From: Paenibacillus kribbensis
GTDB lineage: Bacteria; Bacillota; Bacilli; Paenibacillales; Paenibacillaceae
DNA: 64,000 nucleotides
Assembly: GCF_002240415.1 (NCBI RefSeq)
Contig: NZ_CP020028.1
Coordinates: 4,613,501-4,677,500 of the forward strand
Direction: 5' to 3'
Under the pieces are notes generated by a model. The model searched no databases. It saw only the letters and a program-made list of their open reading frames with translations, and was not told the DNA's origin. Within the stretch, counting starts at the first letter, position 1; each line of letters begins with the position of its first letter. Shown here piece after piece: positions 35,300 to 44,136 of the stretch. A program made the position numbers and the translations under genes.

Positions 35300-35712
35300 T
35301 ATGTTAGATTATTACACCTCCTCTATGAGATAGCATTGGATCATTTTCACCTGTTCCTTTGTTTCAACTTTGAAAATAACCCCACTTGTTTTCAAAACGA
35401 ATTTTCATTTCCATTAACACCAAACTGTATATAATTAAATTATCGGAATAATCCCCCTGGAATTGAATAAGGCCAGTAAAAAAAAGTAATTCTGTCCTTA
35501 TGCTAATTAATATACTTTTAAAGCCGTATATCCCAATCACTTAACAATGGCTTTCATTGGTAATTAAATGTTTATAGCCTTATTCGGCTATTATTTCGAT
35601 CACGCACACAAATAAAACAAGAGATAACATCATGTATCCGCATTTGGCATGGAGAATACAAAATGTTATCTCGTTCTTGTGTAGATTTGCTTATTAAATC
35701 CTGTCTATTCTT
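35300..35712. other. Intergenic region upstream of the SLH gene
   Basis: AT-rich, without a supportable gene. It contains the ribosome site of the SLH gene (GAGGAGGTG, about 35316-35324) and the terminator of the next gene at 35616-35680. No known riboswitch pattern was recognised. Confidence 0.5.
35616..35680 (-). terminator. Terminator of the secreted-protein gene
   Basis: On the minus strand GAGATAACAT pairs with ATGTTATCTC around a long loop and runs into TTGTTTTATTT. Confidence 0.7.
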
Positions 35713-36417
35713 TTAATTCACTTTTACTTCAGAACCTTTATAAACATAAAAGTAGCCGTTTAAAATTCCATTTGACGGATAAGCAGCAGGATCTCTGCCC
35801 TTTATTTGACCTACTAACTCTTGATTTATAAACGTAGGGGTTCCTTCTTCAATTAACGCTTCAGCAGACATTTCACTGATCGGTTTTACTGTACTGGACC
35901 GGAATGTAACTAAATAGACATCGTTAGCATTAAAATGATATCGACCATCAGTTGGAGTCCCCTCATAAAACAGCTCTGCCAAAGAAGCCGCTTCAGACCC
36001 TCTCATAAAAACTCGAATATCATCGGTTCCGTTCCATCTACCAGGAATTCCGCCTATTGGATTAACGTATTCCAGAATTTCTGGCTCCTTGTCGCGAATA
36101 AAATCAGTAACCGAATATTTATAAACTCCATCTGTTACACTCTTGGTCGCAACTCCGGTTGTTTTCCCTGTTCTATAGCCGCTGAACCCCCCATACACAT
36201 TCGGGGTTTTGCTAATAGCAGCAAAGAACTTTTTCTGATCCATAGATGCAGCTCTTCCAGATACTGGTGTCAACTTGTAGTTCCTAACCTCAGTCCCCTT
36301 GTACTTCTCCCAAGTGTATTCATAATAATAACTCGCATGAGATACTCCACTGTTCCAGCCTACAGATGCCAGTATGATAATACCTAACATGAATAATAGT
36401 GGCCACTTTTTCAACAT
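35713..36417 (-). CDS. Secreted protein of unknown function
   Basis: A 234-residue protein with a signal peptide (MLKKWPLLFML to about VSHAS). The mature part is rich in Tyr, Gly and Thr (SYYYEYTWEKYKGTEV; NVYGGFSGYRTGKTTGV; DIRVFMRGSEAASLAELFYEG). No Cys and no recognised domain. The ATG at 36417 follows GGGAGAGGG; the frame is open to 36462. Transcribed alone. Extracellular location is the only safe statement. Confidence 0.7.
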   Translation of the reverse strand: MLKKWPLLFMLGIIILASVGWNSGVSHASYYYEYTWEKYKGTEVRNYKLTPVSGRAASMDQKKFFAAISKTPNVYGGFSGYRTGKTTGVATKSVTDGVYKYSVTDFIRDKEPEILEYVNPIGGIPGRWNGTDDIRVFMRGSEAASLAELFYEGTPTDGRYHFNANDVYLVTFRSSTVKPISEMSAEALIEEGTPTFINQELVGQIKGRDPAAYPSNGILNGYFYVYKGSEVKVN

Positions 36418-36672
36418 GATGCCCTCTCCCTCTTTTTCTCTTAATACTATGATTATCAGCATTATAGCGTTTTAATAATTATACTGACAGTTAAATTTTA
36501 GAAAGAAGTAAAAATAATTTATGTCCTTTTCACCTACATTCTACTTACTTTGTTCTTTATTCATTTGATGTACCACAGTCTGTCCTATAGAATATACTAG
36601 GTTCTATCGATTGCAGGAATGCTGAGGATGTTTAGCTACAGGAGGAAAATCAAAGGAAGGGTGAATTTACCT

Positions 36673-36927
36673 ATGTTCAAGAAAATGGATATTTACAGAA
36701 TCCTCACTCTCATATCTGCTTTAATGGTTGTGATCCTGTCATCTTTATCACTCGCATTTCCCGATACCTATAAGCACTCATACACCATCGCACAATTTTT
36801 TCTGGGCATTCTGTTTTTATTTTCAGGCATTTCGGAGTTTAAAGCGAAACGAAATCATATGGCTATAGCCAGCTTTATCGTTTCTTTTTTCACTTTTTTT
36901 GTATTTATATTAAGGCTGACTGTGTGA
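36673..36927 (+). CDS. Small membrane protein, DUF3953-like
   Basis: An 84-residue protein with three hydrophobic segments (IYRILTLISALMVVILSSL; YTIAQFFLGILFLFSGI; MAIASFIVSFFTFFVFIL) and the polar turn SEFKAKRN between the last two, as in DUF3953 proteins of bacilli. Function unknown. Starts at ATG 36673 or GTG 36661 are both possible; purine-rich sites GGAGG and AAGGAAGG lie upstream. Confidence 0.6.
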   Translation: MFKKMDIYRILTLISALMVVILSSLSLAFPDTYKHSYTIAQFFLGILFLFSGISEFKAKRNHMAIASFIVSFFTFFVFILRLTV

Positions 36928-36944
36928 AAAGGATAACCTCACGT

Positions 36945-36998
36945 AAAAAATGCCGAGCGAAATCAGGATATAACCCTGAATAACACTCGGCAAATTTT
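36945..36998. terminator. Bidirectional terminator
   Basis: AAATGCCGAG pairs with CTCGGCAAATTT between the small membrane protein and the amino acid permease gene. Confidence 0.78.
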
Positions 36999-37026
36999 AC
37001 ATATTTAACAAGCTTCTAGTTTTCCT

Positions 37027-38394
37027 CTAGTCTTCAATTCTCTGCCGCTTTCCTATGCCAAAGACAAAATATCCAACAACGACGAGCGCCATAAATGATG
37101 CACCCACAATCAATGACATACGTGTGTCTGGATTGAACCACATCCCTACGATCACTAGCAATAAGAAGACAATGGTGATGTAATTGCTGATTGGGAAAAA
37201 ACGAGACTTAAAGGTATGATCCTTCATTTCATTTTTCCATTTTTTCCTGAATTTAAATTGGCTGATGGCTAACGCAAACCACGGTACCATGCCTGGAAGA
37301 ACACTGGCGCTGTAGATGTACAGAAACAGTTTGGAATCAGGTAATAAGTAATTAAAAAGCACTCCGATCAGCAGTAGGGAAATCGTCGTAATAATACTAT
37401 TTTTAGGGACACCGCTTTTGGAGACTTTTCCGAAAAACTTAGGGGCTTGTCCGTTTTTAGCCAATGTATACAGCATTCTTCCCGCACTATAAATACCACT
37501 GTTGCAACCTGACATCGCTGCTGTAAGAACAACAAAGTTAATGATGCCCGCAGCGGCCACAATCCCTACTTTGGCAAAGGTTAGAACAAAAGGACTGCCA
37601 ATCTCGCCAATCTGGTTCCAAGGATAGATCGTAACAATAACAAAAATCGCACCCACGTAAAAAATCAGAATACGCCAGATGATGTTTTTAATGGCTTTTC
37701 GCAGTGTCATTTTCGGATTTTCTGCTTCACCCGCTGTAATACCTACCATCTCTATACCTTGATAGGCCGCCGTCACAATACATAGTGCGAATAGAAAACC
37801 TTTTAGACCACCTGCAAAAAAACCACCATGGCTGTATAAGTTGGAGAGACCAATCGGCTGCCCGCCATTACCTAAACCAAAAAAGATCAGGCCTGTACCA
37901 ACAACCAGCATAAAGATAATAGCAACAATCTTAATCATGGCAAACCAAAACTCAAATTCCCCATAAAACTTTACAGCCGCCAAATTAGCTAACGCGATAA
38001 TAACTACACCTGCCAGAGCTGGCAGCCATTGCGGAATATCCGGAAACCAATAACCCACATACACCCCAATCGCAGTCACCTCAGCCATACCTACCGTAAC
38101 CCATAAGAACCAATAGCTCCAAGCGGTCAAAAAACCAGCCAAAGGGCTGATATATTTGTGGGCAAAAGTAGCGAATGAGCCCGTTACCGGTTCGAGAACC
38201 AGCATTTCCCCCATGATCCGCATGATAAAAAACATAATAATCCCAGCTAAGAGATAAGCCAGCAGCACAGAGGGACCCGCCCATTTTATCGTACTTGCCG
38301 ATCCCATAAACAAGCCAACGCCAATTGTTCCTCCAAGCGCAATCAGCTCAACATGCCGTGGCTTTAGCCCTCTCGTTAATTGTTTCGATTCCAA
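37027..38394 (-). CDS. Amino acid permease, APC superfamily
   Basis: A 455-residue, 12-helix permease. The start [17 protein letters not shown], then [14 protein letters not shown] in TM1, [17 protein letters not shown] in TM2-3 and [20 protein letters not shown] are signatures of the amino acid transporter (AAT) group that includes CycA, ProY, GabP and AnsP. Substrate cannot be read from sequence. The start codon is TTG at 38394, seven bases after GGGGAGC. Monocistronic. Confidence 0.87.
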   Translation of the reverse strand: MESKQLTRGLKPRHVELIALGGTIGVGLFMGSASTIKWAGPSVLLAYLLAGIIMFFIMRIMGEMLVLEPVTGSFATFAHKYISPLAGFLTAWSYWFLWVTVGMAEVTAIGVYVGYWFPDIPQWLPALAGVVIIALANLAAVKFYGEFEFWFAMIKIVAIIFMLVVGTGLIFFGLGNGGQPIGLSNLYSHGGFFAGGLKGFLFALCIVTAAYQGIEMVGITAGEAENPKMTLRKAIKNIIWRILIFYVGAIFVIVTIYPWNQIGEIGSPFVLTFAKVGIVAAAGIINFVVLTAAMSGCNSGIYSAGRMLYTLAKNGQAPKFFGKVSKSGVPKNSIITTISLLLIGVLFNYLLPDSKLFLYIYSASVLPGMVPWFALAISQFKFRKKWKNEMKDHTFKSRFFPISNYITIVFLLLVIVGMWFNPDTRMSLIVGASFMALVVVGYFVFGIGKRQRIED

Positions 38395-38884
38395 AAGAAC
38401 GCTCCCCTTCGTAAATGTTTATCATCAAACGTTAATGACCCGGAAAACTGTCCCCAAAACATTATTAATTTTTCAGACTGACGCAGTCCTGGCCGAACGG
38501 ACTACAAAATAGCTCCACGATTCGTAAATAAACAAAGAGACCACGCCCTATTCACCGTCCAAACCTTACTGTTTCTAAGACCGAGTCCGTAGCATTAGGT
38601 GAATTGTATGACAAAAAACGCCTAAATACAACTGCTAATTGGTAGACATTTTTAGGGATGAAATGGAAAGGAATGAGATTCTTTTTTCTGAACATTGGTC
38701 AATTTAAACCAATCAGTTAGATTAGAAAAAGTATTTAAACACATGTATTTTTTTCAATGATAAATATCATGATTTCTGCCTTATTGAAGTCTGCATATCC
38801 TCTGAATTCGAATATAAGAGCAACATTTCAAAAATCACCTCATGATATAACTAAACATGACTTCCAGACTAAGGAGATGAAAAT
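38395..38884. other. Long intergenic region between permease and SDR genes
   Basis: No gene is supported. It contains the permease leader (about 250 bases on the minus strand) and an AT-rich stretch before the SDR gene. I looked for lysine, glutamine and glycine riboswitches and a T-box and saw none. Confidence 0.5.
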
Positions 38885-39649
38885 ATGAGTAAGCTAGAAG
38901 GCAAAATTGCTTTAGTAACCGGCGCAAGCCGAGGGATTGGTCGCAGCATTGCGCTGCGTCTGGCACAGGAGGGTGCCGTCGTCGCCGTACACTATGGAAG
39001 AAGACAGCATGAAGCAGAGGAGGTGGTTCATAAGATTGAGCAAAGTGGAGGGAACGCCTTTACGATAGGAGCCGACTTAAGCACCCTTGACGGCATTCAT
39101 GATTTATTTGCGAGCCTGGATGAAGCTCTTGAGGAACGTACTGGCGACCATCGGCTCGATATTCTCGTCAACAACGCTGGAATCGGTCAAATTGTAACCT
39201 TGGAAGAGACGACAGAAGCATCTTTTGACGAAGTCATGAACATTAATGTCAAAGCACCGCTTTTTGTTACCCAGCAAGCTTTGCCACGCCTAAGAGACGG
39301 AGGGCGCATCATCAATATCTCATCATTTGTTACACGTGTAGCCTCTCCCAGTGTTTTTGCCTACAGCATGTCAAAGGGGGCGGTCGACACACTTACGCGC
39401 GTTTTGGCTCATCAGCTTGGGAGCCGCAATATTACAGTGAACGCCATCCAGCCTGGCATTATTAATACAGAAATGAATGACAGCACGTTAAAAGATCCCG
39501 ACGGGCAGAAATTTGCCGCTGGCCTTTCAACCTTCAAAAGGTGGGGGGAACCTGAAGATGTCGCGGATATCGCTGCCTTTCTCGCTTCATCAGACAGCCG
39601 CTGGGTAACGGGTCAGTTGATTGATGCAAGCGGCGGATCTCATCTGTAA
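38885..39649 (+). CDS. Short-chain dehydrogenase/reductase
   Basis: A 254-residue classical SDR. The nucleotide loop is VTGASRGIGRSIA, NNAG is present (LVNNAGIGQ), and the catalytic Ser, Tyr and Lys are in ISSFVTR and YSMSKGAV. The C-terminus SSDSRWVTGQLIDASGG is standard for FabG-like enzymes. The substrate is unknown. AAGGAG precedes the ATG. Transcribed alone. Confidence 0.88.
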   Translation: MSKLEGKIALVTGASRGIGRSIALRLAQEGAVVAVHYGRRQHEAEEVVHKIEQSGGNAFTIGADLSTLDGIHDLFASLDEALEERTGDHRLDILVNNAGIGQIVTLEETTEASFDEVMNINVKAPLFVTQQALPRLRDGGRIINISSFVTRVASPSVFAYSMSKGAVDTLTRVLAHQLGSRNITVNAIQPGIINTEMNDSTLKDPDGQKFAAGLSTFKRWGEPEDVADIAAFLASSDSRWVTGQLIDASGGSHL

Positions 39650-39722
39650 ATGAACAGGTTCAAGAGCCTGGCTAAACGGGCTCCACCCCTCTCATTTACC
39701 CTTATGATCGCCTATCCTCAGT

Positions 39723-39754
39723 CACGAGGCTGCCGGTTTACCTGACAGCCTCGT
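39723..39754. terminator. Terminator after the SDR gene
   Basis: CACGAGGCTG pairs with CAGCCTCGTG; followed by CTATTTCTTC, a weak T tract. Confidence 0.65.
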
Positions 39755-39815
39755 GCTATTTCTTCATTGACTCTCGTGTCACAAAGCTTACACAGCTATC
39801 CAATGAAAATACGTG

Positions 39816-40262
39816 TTATTTGAACTTTTTTATGAAATTTTTTTGGTCTTTAGTAAACTGATACCCACGTTGTTCATAGAACCTGTGCGCATGTATTCGA
39901 CTTGGGTGAGATAACAGTTTAATTCCGGAAAATCCATGCTTCTTTCCCCACTGTTCAAGCCGCTCAATCAACATGCTGCCTATACCTTGATTTCTATACT
40001 TCTCTTTCACAACAAATCCTAGCACGTTGATTAAAGACTCCGAAAAAAGCAATTCATACGGGCTTCCATGAATATATCCTATTACTTCATTATTTTCTTC
40101 ACAAACAAGAACAATATCTTTAGTTTTCTTTGTAATTGTTTCAATCTTCTCTTTTACTTTTTCTTCAGAAAATACATATAAATTCGGGTTAAATTCCTGA
40201 TTTAACAAATAAATATCATGATAATCCGTTACCCTGATTTCTCTAATCTGTTTTTCTTTCAT
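39816..40262 (-). CDS. GNAT family N-acetyltransferase
   Basis: A 148-residue acetyltransferase. The acetyl-CoA motif is VVKEKYRNQGIGSMLIERL and the C-terminal motif is HRFYEQRGYQFT. Substrate unknown. The ATG at 40262 has AGGAGGTG ten bases upstream. It is 67 bases before the MarR gene on the same strand downstream of it, so they may be cotranscribed. Confidence 0.85.
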   Translation of the reverse strand: MKEKQIREIRVTDYHDIYLLNQEFNPNLYVFSEEKVKEKIETITKKTKDIVLVCEENNEVIGYIHGSPYELLFSESLINVLGFVVKEKYRNQGIGSMLIERLEQWGKKHGFSGIKLLSHPSRIHAHRFYEQRGYQFTKDQKNFIKKFK

Positions 40263-40328
40263 TTTTGCACACCTCCTATTTTTACGGTTCATTGAACCTG
40301 CTCACAGGCTTGGTTTCATCCAAATTAG

Positions 40329-40805
40329 TCAGGCATCTTCTTTAACTATGGTTTGTCCGTTAAAACACTTAAGCATCCCAATAAACGCTTCAAGCTTGGA
40401 ATCTTCCCATGTTGAAATGCGTTGATAAAATTCATTTTCTTTTATTTTTAAAGCATTCAGGGCTTTTTCACGGCCAAAAGCTGTCAGGGATATCAATACA
40501 CCCCGGCGATCCTCAGGATGGGTTTCACTCTTTACATAATTCAAGCGCTTAAGCTGAGAAACAAGTCGACTGACAGAGCTTCGATCCATAGCGGTGGATT
40601 CCGCCAAAAATGTAGCGCTCGCCGAACCGTATGAAAGAAGACAACGTACAATCAGAAAAGCTGCAGGTTGTAATGCTGGATCGAAAAGTGCCGCAGTTCT
40701 TACATTGAGTGCATGTGATGCACTTATAAGTGCATTAAGCTGTTTACCAAGATCCGATTCTAATTGCACTCTTGTAGAATTGGGATGTTGAATTTTATTT
40801 TCCAT
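40329..40805 (-). CDS. MarR family transcriptional regulator
   Basis: A 158-residue winged-helix repressor. The HTH is SATFLAESTAMDRSSVSRLVSQL and the wing is EDRRGVLISLTAFGREKA. The ATG at 40805 has GAGGTG upstream. It is divergent from an SDR gene, and two dyads (40844-40857 and 40873-40886) lie between them, the expected autoregulated arrangement. It probably responds to a phenolic or electrophilic compound handled by the SDR. Confidence 0.87.
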   Translation of the reverse strand: MENKIQHPNSTRVQLESDLGKQLNALISASHALNVRTAALFDPALQPAAFLIVRCLLSYGSASATFLAESTAMDRSSVSRLVSQLKRLNYVKSETHPEDRRGVLISLTAFGREKALNALKIKENEFYQRISTWEDSKLEAFIGMLKCFNGQTIVKEDA

Positions 40806-40843
40806 AGGTTTACACACCTCATTAAAAATTAGCTTGAATATAT

Positions 40844-40886
40844 TTGACATATATCAATCGAAATGCATATACTTGATATATATCAA
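40844..40886. promoter_or_regulatory. Twin MarR operators
   Basis: TTGACATATATCAA (40844-40857) and the perfect palindrome TTGATATATATCAA (40873-40886) are 29 bases apart centre to centre, in the MarR/SDR divergent region. Both are followed by TC, extending the match. Typical for a MarR dimer pair. Confidence 0.72.
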
Positions 40887-40985
40887 TCATATTTTTGATT
40901 TGGTTAACTGTCAAGCAGAACGCGTCTACAACGATAGAACGGTAATATGAATGCAATTTATTCAAGATTTTGGAGGAGTATTTAT

Positions 40986-41861
40986 ATGTCGACATATCCG
41001 ATTATAGTAATTACTGGTGCTACTAGCGGTCTTGGACAATTGGCAGCAATTGAATTAGCCAAACGCGGGGCACACCTGGTCTTAACAGCCAGAAATGAAA
41101 AGCGTGCTGAAACAACTAAAAATATTCTAGAGGATCTTGTACCCAATCCTAAGGTACACTTTTTTTTCGGAGACCTGTCTCTGATGAAAGATGTCGGGCG
41201 CATTGGAAATGAGATTAAAGCTAATTATCCAAAGATTGATGTATTAGTGAACAATGCAGGATTACATGGTTTTGAACAGCGAGTGACCTCAGAGGGATTT
41301 GCAGAAATGATGGCAGTAAACTATCTTGCACCATGGCTGTTAACACATACATTACTCCAGCCATTAATGAATTCAAAAAATGCAAGGATCGTCGATGTGG
41401 CTTCTGAAGCATCACGTAACCATGGCAAGCTTAAATTGCCAGAGGATTTGACAGATACATCTGCCTTTACTGCAAGAGGTTCTTCTATAATTTACGGAAA
41501 GACTAAACTTCTTAATATTATGTATACGGGAGAACTTGGACGTCAATTGGATGGAACTGGGGTCACTGTTAACGCGCTTAATCCAGGATTTAACGTGACC
41601 GGGCTTGGCCGTGAGTTAGGTTTTTCTTCGGTACTTGCCAAAATATTGAATGCTTTGCATATCGGAGATCCGCGAAAAGGAGCGGACATTATTATTCGTT
41701 TAGCTACAGAATCTCAATATCAAGAAGTGACAGGTGGATACTTTAATGTCGGCACTGGAAGGCCCATTGTTCCAGCTTACCCTGGTGGGGATATCATTAT
41801 GCAACGTCAACTATGGAGTGCTACTAAAGAATTGTTACAACAAAAAGGGATGATAGAATGA
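40986..41861 (+). CDS. SDR oxidoreductase, retinol-dehydrogenase-like
   Basis: A 291-residue SDR. The nucleotide site is ITGATSGLGQLAA, NNAG is in LVNNAGLHGF, and the catalytic Tyr-Lys pair is in IYGKTKLLN. The long C-terminus (GGYFNVGTGRPIVPAY) resembles the retinol dehydrogenase/WWOX-type branch. GGAGGAG precedes the ATG at 40986. It is the likely target of the divergent MarR regulator. The next element downstream is the repeat that precedes the spike cassette. Confidence 0.85.
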   Translation: MSTYPIIVITGATSGLGQLAAIELAKRGAHLVLTARNEKRAETTKNILEDLVPNPKVHFFFGDLSLMKDVGRIGNEIKANYPKIDVLVNNAGLHGFEQRVTSEGFAEMMAVNYLAPWLLTHTLLQPLMNSKNARIVDVASEASRNHGKLKLPEDLTDTSAFTARGSSIIYGKTKLLNIMYTGELGRQLDGTGVTVNALNPGFNVTGLGRELGFSSVLAKILNALHIGDPRKGADIIIRLATESQYQEVTGGYFNVGTGRPIVPAYPGGDIIMQRQLWSATKELLQQKGMIE

Positions 41862-41871
41862 ATCGCCTCCT

Positions 41872-41970
41872 TCCAAAAATACACATTGCCTCCCAACGGA
41901 ATGGGTCATTTTGTAAACTAAATTTCTCTTTTAACCGATAAAAACATATGCTGGGTTCGCAATTCAATAT
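41872..41970 (+). repeat. Upstream repeat A, shared by both spike cassettes
   Basis: About 100 bases closely matching 54853-54955. Shared blocks include CCAAAAATACACATTG, AATGGGTCATT, TGTAAACT, AACCGATAAA and CATATGCTGGGTTCG. It ends about 60 bases before the first gene of cassette 1. It is non-coding in both places, so the conservation points to a control region. Confidence 0.85.
41914..41941 (+). promoter_or_regulatory. Sigma-D-like promoter, cassette 1
   Basis: TAAA-N16-ACCGATAA matches the flagellar sigma-D consensus TAAA-N14-16-GCCGATAT in the key CCGATA core. The same boxes at the same spacing are in repeat B although the spacer sequence differs. Motility-linked expression is inference. 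Confidence 0.45.
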
Positions 41971-42031
41971 CTCCTTCTATCTCCAAGATTTAAGTATCAT
42001 CTCTTATTTTTCATAAAAAAGGGGGCTTCCT

Positions 42032-42712
42032 GTGAACTATCTAGACGAGCATATTGTTAGCCTCAAAGCTAAATTGATGGATCAGACGACAGCTAATAAC
42101 GGTGGTTTACAATCCATTCCAGCTCAAAATCAGGAATCGGAACAGAATGGTTCCATGTCTGAACAAAATAAGCTCTTTCATATTCAAAATGAACACCTCG
42201 CGTTAGAGCCAAGAACGATACTGGATGGGGAAATCGGCTTCTATATTCCCAAATCCTTTAGTCCTATGCCGATGGAGCAAGCTGCGATGAAATATCCTTC
42301 GGAGCATCGTCCACAGGATATTTATACCTCAGCAGAAGGAACGATTAATATCAGTTTTAATCCTACGGATTCGTTTTTACAAGTGGACGAGCTATCCGAG
42401 TTCGTCGAGCAAATGGCAGACGTTTTACGGTCGGTACAACCTATTCGCAACTGGCTCGGCTCGGAAATGTTTATCAATCATTCCGGGCTTTCAATCGGAC
42501 GGATTCGTTTTATAGCAGCGGGAATAGACGGGAATCTATACAATGAATTGCTGCTTTTCATCCAAAAGGGACGAGTTGTAATAGGCTCCTTCAGTTGCCT
42601 GGAAGCAGAACATGAAGCGTGGCTGCCTGTAGCGGAATATTGGGGCCAGTCCCTTCGTGTCCTTACGCCCTCCCCCTATTCTGCAAATGAGAAAGGAATG
42701 ATTCCACGATGA
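42032..42712 (+). CDS. PsbP/DUF1795-like protein, possible spike-effector chaperone
   Basis: A 226-residue cytoplasmic protein. After a polar 60-residue leader it has a compact alpha/beta part: EIGFYIPKSFSPMPMEQA, KYPSEHRPQDIYT, INISFNP and SGLSIGRIRFIAAG. The layout resembles the PsbP/Mog1 fold to which DUF1795 (Eag) chaperones of type VI secretion belong; this is a shape-based guess. GTG start, seven bases after AAGGGGG. Its stop overlaps the VgrG start by four bases (ATGA), so it is made together with the spike protein. Confidence 0.55.
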   Translation: MNYLDEHIVSLKAKLMDQTTANNGGLQSIPAQNQESEQNGSMSEQNKLFHIQNEHLALEPRTILDGEIGFYIPKSFSPMPMEQAAMKYPSEHRPQDIYTSAEGTINISFNPTDSFLQVDELSEFVEQMADVLRSVQPIRNWLGSEMFINHSGLSIGRIRFIAAGIDGNLYNELLLFIQKGRVVIGSFSCLEAEHEAWLPVAEYWGQSLRVLTPSPYSANEKGMIPR

Positions 42713-44124
42713 GTCTGGGATACGATCAAATACAAATTCACCCTTATGACCAAATCGATCTGGAGCAGCTTACCTTAACGAAAAAAATTAACGAGCATAC
42801 CCGACTTTATTTTACAGGTGTGATTCCTGAAGACTTGCAGGACAGCTATGTGGAAGCGACAGAAAAAAATACTGTGATTGAGGTGAGCCAACAGGATGAA
42901 TCTGGTGCCAGCAAGCCGCTATTTAGCGGGATTGCCCTCTCGGTCGAGGTAAAAGTCGTGCGGGGTGTGTACTATCTGGAGGTGGAGGCGATTTCCCATA
43001 CTTACCGGATGGACATTAAGCAGCGTACCCGTTCTTTTCAATATACGAAAATGACGATTCCTCAAATGCTGGAGCATATAGGCAAGGACTATGAAGGGCT
43101 GGATGTCATTGACGGAGCTACTGGGGGAGAAGCCATCGGACGGATTGCCATTCAATACCAGGAGACAGATTGGGCGTTCTTGAGACGTATAGCCTCTCGC
43201 TATCATACGAGTCTGATGCCTGTGGCCCGTTTTGACAGTCCCAAGTTTTATTTTGGCATTGAAGACAGCCCTGCGCAGGCGGTACTGGATCATACCCGTT
43301 ATACCGTACGCAAGCAGCTGCTGCCTTTTCGTTATTTTCAGGAGAATGAGCAGACCAAGCTGAGTGAGCATGATTTTATTTTTTATGAGGTAGAAACGGA
43401 TGAGGTGCTCGACTTAGGCGCTCAGTTGAATTTTCAGGGGCACAACTTGTATGTGATGGAAGCCTACACCGCAATGAGTCAAGGACTGCTGCGGCATCAA
43501 TACGTGCTGGGTTCTTACCAGGGATTTCGGCAAAAAAGCTACTACCAGGATAAGCTGGCAGGAGCCTCGTTAAGTGGTGTTGTACTGGACGTCCGTCAGG
43601 ATCAAGTACGTATCCATCTCGATTGCGATGAACAGCAGGATGCAAGCAAAGCGCATTGGTTCAACTATTCAACCGTGTACAGTGGCGGTGGCCATACCGG
43701 CTGGTACGTTATGCCGGAAAAAGGCGATTCGGTATCCCTTTATTTCCCTGGCAGTCGGGAAGAAGACGGCGTGGCAGGCAGTGCGGTAAGGCGGGCAGAT
43801 CGCAAGAGTACACATAACCATTTTTCCAACCCGCAAATGAAAATATGGCGTACTCCGCACGGCAAGGAAATTCGGCTCGGGCCGGATGAGCTGGTTGTTA
43901 CAGGCAAGGACGGCGCTATTTATATCAAGCTGGACGATAAAGAAGGCATTCATATCACGAGCAGCAAGCAAGTGAATATTTCAGCGGGAGGCAATCTCAG
44001 CCTGTCTGCGGGTAAAACGATGAGCCTGTCCGCAGGTAGCCAGCTCCGTATGGATTGTAATGGCAGTCATATTGAATTAAGCGGTTCGGCGGACATGAAG
44101 GGCAGCGAAGTGAAGTCTAATTAA
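42709..44124 (+). CDS. VgrG/gpD-family spike protein 1
   Basis: A 471-residue spike protein of contractile injection systems. Residues about 1-285 form the gp27/late-control-D-like base (LTLTKKINEHTRLYFTG; YYLEVEAISHTYRMDIKQR; IQYQETDWAFLRRIASRYH). About 290-365 form the gp5 OB domain (VRIHLDCDEQQDASKAHWF; HTGWYVMPEKGDSVSLYFP). About 400-465 form a beta-helix needle (ISAGGNLSLSAGKTMSLSAG). It trimerises in relatives and carries effectors on its tip. There is no signal peptide or membrane helix. Paralogue of the protein at 55165. Confidence 0.88.
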   Translation: MSLGYDQIQIHPYDQIDLEQLTLTKKINEHTRLYFTGVIPEDLQDSYVEATEKNTVIEVSQQDESGASKPLFSGIALSVEVKVVRGVYYLEVEAISHTYRMDIKQRTRSFQYTKMTIPQMLEHIGKDYEGLDVIDGATGGEAIGRIAIQYQETDWAFLRRIASRYHTSLMPVARFDSPKFYFGIEDSPAQAVLDHTRYTVRKQLLPFRYFQENEQTKLSEHDFIFYEVETDEVLDLGAQLNFQGHNLYVMEAYTAMSQGLLRHQYVLGSYQGFRQKSYYQDKLAGASLSGVVLDVRQDQVRIHLDCDEQQDASKAHWFNYSTVYSGGGHTGWYVMPEKGDSVSLYFPGSREEDGVAGSAVRRADRKSTHNHFSNPQMKIWRTPHGKEIRLGPDELVVTGKDGAIYIKLDDKEGIHITSSKQVNISAGGNLSLSAGKTMSLSAGSQLRMDCNGSHIELSGSADMKGSEVKSN

Positions 44125-44136
44125 GGATGATTAAAA

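Noticed and set aside
38395..38884. Riboswitch or T-box upstream of the amino acid permease
   Set aside because: The long leader was read on the minus strand; none of the lysine, glutamine, glycine or T-box core sequences is present.
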